In this document: positions 6,822 to 9,242 of the stretch, in pieces
Layout of the letters: each line of letters begins with the position of its first letter
Position numbering within the stretch: position 1 is the stretch's first letter
Assembly: GCA_002690755.1 (NCBI GenBank)
Contig: NZFT01000095.1
Span: 24,972 to 34,213, forward strand
Length of the DNA: 9,242 bases
DNA from: Phycisphaerae bacterium
GTDB lineage: Bacteria; Planctomycetota; Phycisphaerae; Phycisphaerales; SM1A02
Reading direction: 5' to 3'
Made by a program: the position numbers and the translations under genes
Notes under the pieces: model-generated
Told to the model about the DNA's origin: nothing
What the model saw: only the letters and a program-made list of their open reading frames with translations
Databases searched by the model: none

Positions 6822-8444
6822 ATGACGCCCACCGCGCGCACACCCCGGCCGTCCACCCTTCAACGCCTCCTCGCGATCGGCGTCGCCGCCGCGGCGACCT
6901 CGGCCGCGACCGCCCAGTGGAGCGATGACGCCTCGATCAACAACCTGCTCGGCGCCGGTACCGGCACCCAGAACCAGGCCCTGCTCGCCCGACTCGCCGA
7001 CGGCACCACCTACGTCTCCTGGCTCGAGAATCCCGGCGGCGGTTACGACGTCCGGCTGCAGTTGGTGACCCCGACCGGCGTCCCCGAGTGGTCGGGCGCC
7101 CTCACCGTGGCCGACCGTTCCTTCTCCTCGACCCAGTCCTACGGCCTCGACGTCGACACCAGCGGCGCCGCGGTGCTTGCCTACCGCGGCGATGCGCTCC
7201 CCGGCACGCAGATCGTCGCGAACCGCGTGCTCGCCGACGGCACGATGCCGTGGGGCGACGGCGTGGTGCTCAACGCGGGCAATTCACAGGACGTCGCCTC
7301 ACCCACCATCGCCGCGACCAGCGACGGCAACAGCGTCGCCGCGTGGACCCGGTTCCCGAGCAGCGGTCCGTCGGTGATCGAGCTTCGCAAGCTCTCGCCC
7401 GACGGCGACATCCTCTGGTCGTACACCATGACGCGACCCACCGGAATCGCGGCCAGTTCGCTCGTCGCCTCGGACGCGCCCGGCGCGAGCGGCCAGTGCG
7501 CGCTGATGACCGTCGGCTTCGGCGGCTTCACCTCGCCGAGACCGCTCAAGGCGCAGAAGTTCGACACCGACGGCAGCGAGATGTGGGGATCGAGCGACGT
7601 CGGCATCTTCACCAGCGGCTCGGTGCAGATCGGAAACTTCCCGAAACTGATCGCCGACGGCCGTGGCGGCGCCGTGGCGACCTGGTACAGCTCGGTGCCG
7701 AGTCTCCGGTGCTTCGTGCAGCAGGTCCGCGCGGATGGCTCGCTCCGGCTCTCGACGTCGCAGTACGGCGTCACCGCGGTGGGCGAAACCCAGGTCAATC
7801 CCGTCGCGTGCATCGATCCGGTCTCCGAGGACATCACCTGCTACTGGATCACCCAGAACTCGTCGCAGAGCCAGTTCTCGCTCAAGGGCCAGCGGTTCGA
7901 GGGCACGTCGAGGGCCTGGGGCACCACCGGCATCACCTTCCTCCCCCTCGGCTCGACGCAGACCACCGCGGCGGGATGTCATCCGCGGTACGACGGTGGC
8001 ACCACGGTCGTCTGGAACAGCGGCTTCATTCCGCAGCCGACGTTCATCTTCGCCGCGGCCGTCGATGCCGACGGGTCGCCCGTCTGGACCGGAAACGCCG
8101 GCGGGTTGACGGGCGGCGTCGCGATCTCCGACGTGGATTCCAACAAGAGCCGGACCGCGACCGCGACGAGCCCGAGCGGCGAGATCGTGATCGCCTGGAG
8201 CGACGACCGGGACGGGTCAAGCCGGCGGATCTACGGACAGAACATTCGCGCGGACGGCGAGCTCGGAGATGCCGCCCTGGTCGGCGACCTCAACGGCGAC
8301 GGCGTGGTGAACGCCGCGGACCTCGGACTTCTGATCGTGGCCTGGGGACCGTGCGGCAAGGGCGTTCCCTGCCCCGCCGACCTCAACGAGGACGGCATCG
8401 TCGATGCGGCGGACCTCGGATTCCTGTTCGCGAACTGGTCCTGA
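6822..8444 (+). CDS. Secreted beta-propeller-like protein with C-terminal dockerin pair
   Basis: Encodes 540 residues; AGGAG (6811-6815) sits six bases before the ATG. Residues 1-31 are a signal peptide ending ATA-QW. The body is a series of degenerate blades, each a strand with Gly then a Trp (GTTYVSWLEN, GNSVAAWTRF, GGAVATWYSS, GTTVVWNSG, GEIVIAWSDDRDG) followed by a strand ending ADG...W-G (LADGTMPWGDGVVL, DTDGSEMWGSSDVG, DADGSPVWTG, RADGELG). This pattern is typical of exported beta-propellers that bind or scaffold. I see no enzyme motif. Residues 487-540 hold two dockerin-like Ca loops, DLNGDGVVNAAD and DLNEDGIVDAAD, both with canonical ligand positions, each followed by DLG and a Trp. 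The domain end is shared with the beta-helix protein upstream, so both may be sorted or attached the same way. It lies after a terminator and has its own promoter-like element. Confidence 0.92.
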   Translation: MTPTARTPRPSTLQRLLAIGVAAAATSAATAQWSDDASINNLLGAGTGTQNQALLARLADGTTYVSWLENPGGGYDVRLQLVTPTGVPEWSGALTVADRSFSSTQSYGLDVDTSGAAVLAYRGDALPGTQIVANRVLADGTMPWGDGVVLNAGNSQDVASPTIAATSDGNSVAAWTRFPSSGPSVIELRKLSPDGDILWSYTMTRPTGIAASSLVASDAPGASGQCALMTVGFGGFTSPRPLKAQKFDTDGSEMWGSSDVGIFTSGSVQIGNFPKLIADGRGGAVATWYSSVPSLRCFVQQVRADGSLRLSTSQYGVTAVGETQVNPVACIDPVSEDITCYWITQNSSQSQFSLKGQRFEGTSRAWGTTGITFLPLGSTQTTAAGCHPRYDGGTTVVWNSGFIPQPTFIFAAAVDADGSPVWTGNAGGLTGGVAISDVDSNKSRTATATSPSGEIVIAWSDDRDGSSRRIYGQNIRADGELGDAALVGDLNGDGVVNAADLGLLIVAWGPCGKGVPCPADLNEDGIVDAADLGFLFANWS

Positions 8445-8469
8445 CCGCCGACCACGAAACCGTGGCTCG

Positions 8470-8498
8470 GGCGGGAGGTAGACTCGGCACGTCCCGCC
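8470..8498 (+). promoter_or_regulatory. Probable promoter: TAGACT hexamer inside a GGCGGGA/TCCCGCC inverted repeat
   Basis: GGTAGACT (hexamer 8479-8484) resembles a -10 box and lies 42 bases before the ATG at 8521, the same distance as TAGGCT before 6822. Perfect seven-base arms, GGCGGGA (8470-8476) and TCCCGCC (8492-8498), flank it. The arms are closer together than at the other gene (15 against 24 bases), but the centre falls on the same place. No -35 box is evident. Confidence 0.5.
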
Positions 8499-8520
8499 GA
8501 TCACCACCCGGAGCCGCGCC

Positions 8521-9242
8521 ATGTCCCGCTCGATTCCCTTCATCGCACTCACGATGGCCTTCCTGACGGCCGCTCCACCCGCGAATGCCTCGGTCGTCGA
8601 GCCGCCGCCCGAAAAGGTCGCGCTCTATCCACAGGCGGACGACGCGCGAGCCCGGATCGACGCGGCGCTCGCCCGCGCGAAGGCGGACAACACCCGAGTC
8701 ATGATCCAGTGGGGTGACGACTGGTGCGGCTGGTGCGTGAAACTTCACGACCTCTGCGGCAAGGACCGTGCCATCTCCCGGAAGCTTCTCTACGACTACG
8801 AGGTCGTGCTCGTCCCCGTCGGCCAGTTCGATCGAAACCTCGACATCGCAGCATCGTACGAAGCGGACTTCAAGTCGAACGGCGTCCCGTTCCTCACGGT
8901 GCTCGACGCGGATGGAACCGTGATCACCAACCAGGAGACCGGTTCGCTGGAGAAGGACGGTGCCCACGATCCCGCGAAAGTGATGACGTTTCTCACCGCC
9001 CATCAGGCGACGCCCCGCGATGCCGCCACCAGCCTCAAGCAGGCCCTCGAATCCTCGAAGGCATCCGGGCGTCCCGTGATGCTCCACTTCGGGGCACCGT
9101 GGTGCGGCTGGTGTCATCGACTCGAAGCGTGGATGACCGAACCGCCGGTGAAGGCGATCCTCACGCGGCACCTGGTCGACTGCAAGATCGACACCGACCG
9201 TGACACCGGCGGCAAGGCGATCTTCGAGGCGTATACGAAGGG
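8521..9242 (+). CDS. Secreted tandem thioredoxin-like protein, cut by the window end
   Basis: The first 240 codons are present with no stop; the gene runs off the window. GGAG (8510-8513) sits seven bases before the ATG. Residues 1-24 are a signal peptide (IPFIALTMAFL core, cleavage near ANA-SV). Two thioredoxin-like domains follow: the first has WCGWC at 68-72 with a later GVPFLTVLDADG strand carrying the expected cis-proline; the second has APWCGWC at 193-198, 126 residues on. Both CXXC pairs are intact with the same CGWC core, so both may be redox active. A periplasmic disulfide reductase or exchanger is likely, close to Thioredoxin_7/DsbD-tail-like families. The substrate is unknown, though the Cys-rich beta-helix protein upstream is a conceivable client. 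What follows the second domain is not visible. Confidence 0.9.
   Translation, partial: MSRSIPFIALTMAFLTAAPPANASVVEPPPEKVALYPQADDARARIDAALARAKADNTRVMIQWGDDWCGWCVKLHDLCGKDRAISRKLLYDYEVVLVPVGQFDRNLDIAASYEADFKSNGVPFLTVLDADGTVITNQETGSLEKDGAHDPAKVMTFLTAHQATPRDAATSLKQALESSKASGRPVMLHFGAPWCGWCHRLEAWMTEPPVKAILTRHLVDCKIDTDRDTGGKAIFEAYTK

Noticed and set aside
6476..8444. Repeated sequence between the ends of the two dockerin genes as a mobile or recombination repeat
   Set aside because: The similarity is at the protein level of a shared calcium-loop motif. The DNA differs at many third positions and has no flanking repeats.
8452..8465. Hairpin CCACG-AAAC-CGTGG after the beta-propeller gene
   Set aside because: The stem is only five pairs and no T tract follows, so it is not called a terminator.
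1..9242. CRISPR array, tRNA/rRNA, transposase or phage genes
   Set aside because: No regularly spaced repeats, cloverleaf-like segments, transposase motifs or phage genes were seen on either strand.

Overview
The window looks like ordinary chromosome of a high-GC member of the Planctomycetota, most likely a Phycisphaerae-type bacterium. This is inferred from family style, not from a search. Two secreted proteins end in paired dockerin-like calcium loops of the form GDLNGDGVVNAADLGLLI, and one of them carries a cupredoxin-like domain plus a jelly-roll domain, a combination I associate with this clade. Six of the seven genes encode proteins with an N-terminal export signal or a hydrophobic N-terminus, so the stretch serves mainly the cell surface or periplasm. 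I see no RNA genes, CRISPR array, insertion sequence or phage gene.

Layout: an AIM24/TIGR00266-family protein (8-715, +); a secreted protein of unknown function built from two similar beta-rich halves (950-1921, +) ending at a strong hairpin terminator shared with the convergent next gene; a secreted gluzincin-type metallopeptidase with an N-terminal amidotransferase-like domain (2003-3424, -); divergent from it across 84 bases, a second, unrelated HEXXH protein with an anthrax-lethal-factor-like metal site (3509-4276, +); a 740-residue beta-helix protein with a cupredoxin-like domain split by an inserted jelly-roll and a C-terminal dockerin pair (4415-6637, +), followed by a clear terminator; a beta-propeller-like protein with a C-terminal dockerin pair (6822-8444, +); and the start of a secreted tandem-thioredoxin protein (8521 to the window end, +).

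The genes do not form an obvious pathway. Most sit as single units with their own leaders or terminators, and the dockerin proteins have no cohesin partner in view. The most interesting signals are three. First, the nested-domain architecture of the beta-helix protein. Second, a matched arrangement upstream of the last two genes: a TAGRCT hexamer exactly 42 bases before each ATG, centred inside a GCGGGA...TCCCGC inverted repeat. Third, a pair of TTTC-N3-GAAA palindromes before the beta-helix gene, one of which contains the ribosome binding site. I found no clearly new defence or mobile system.
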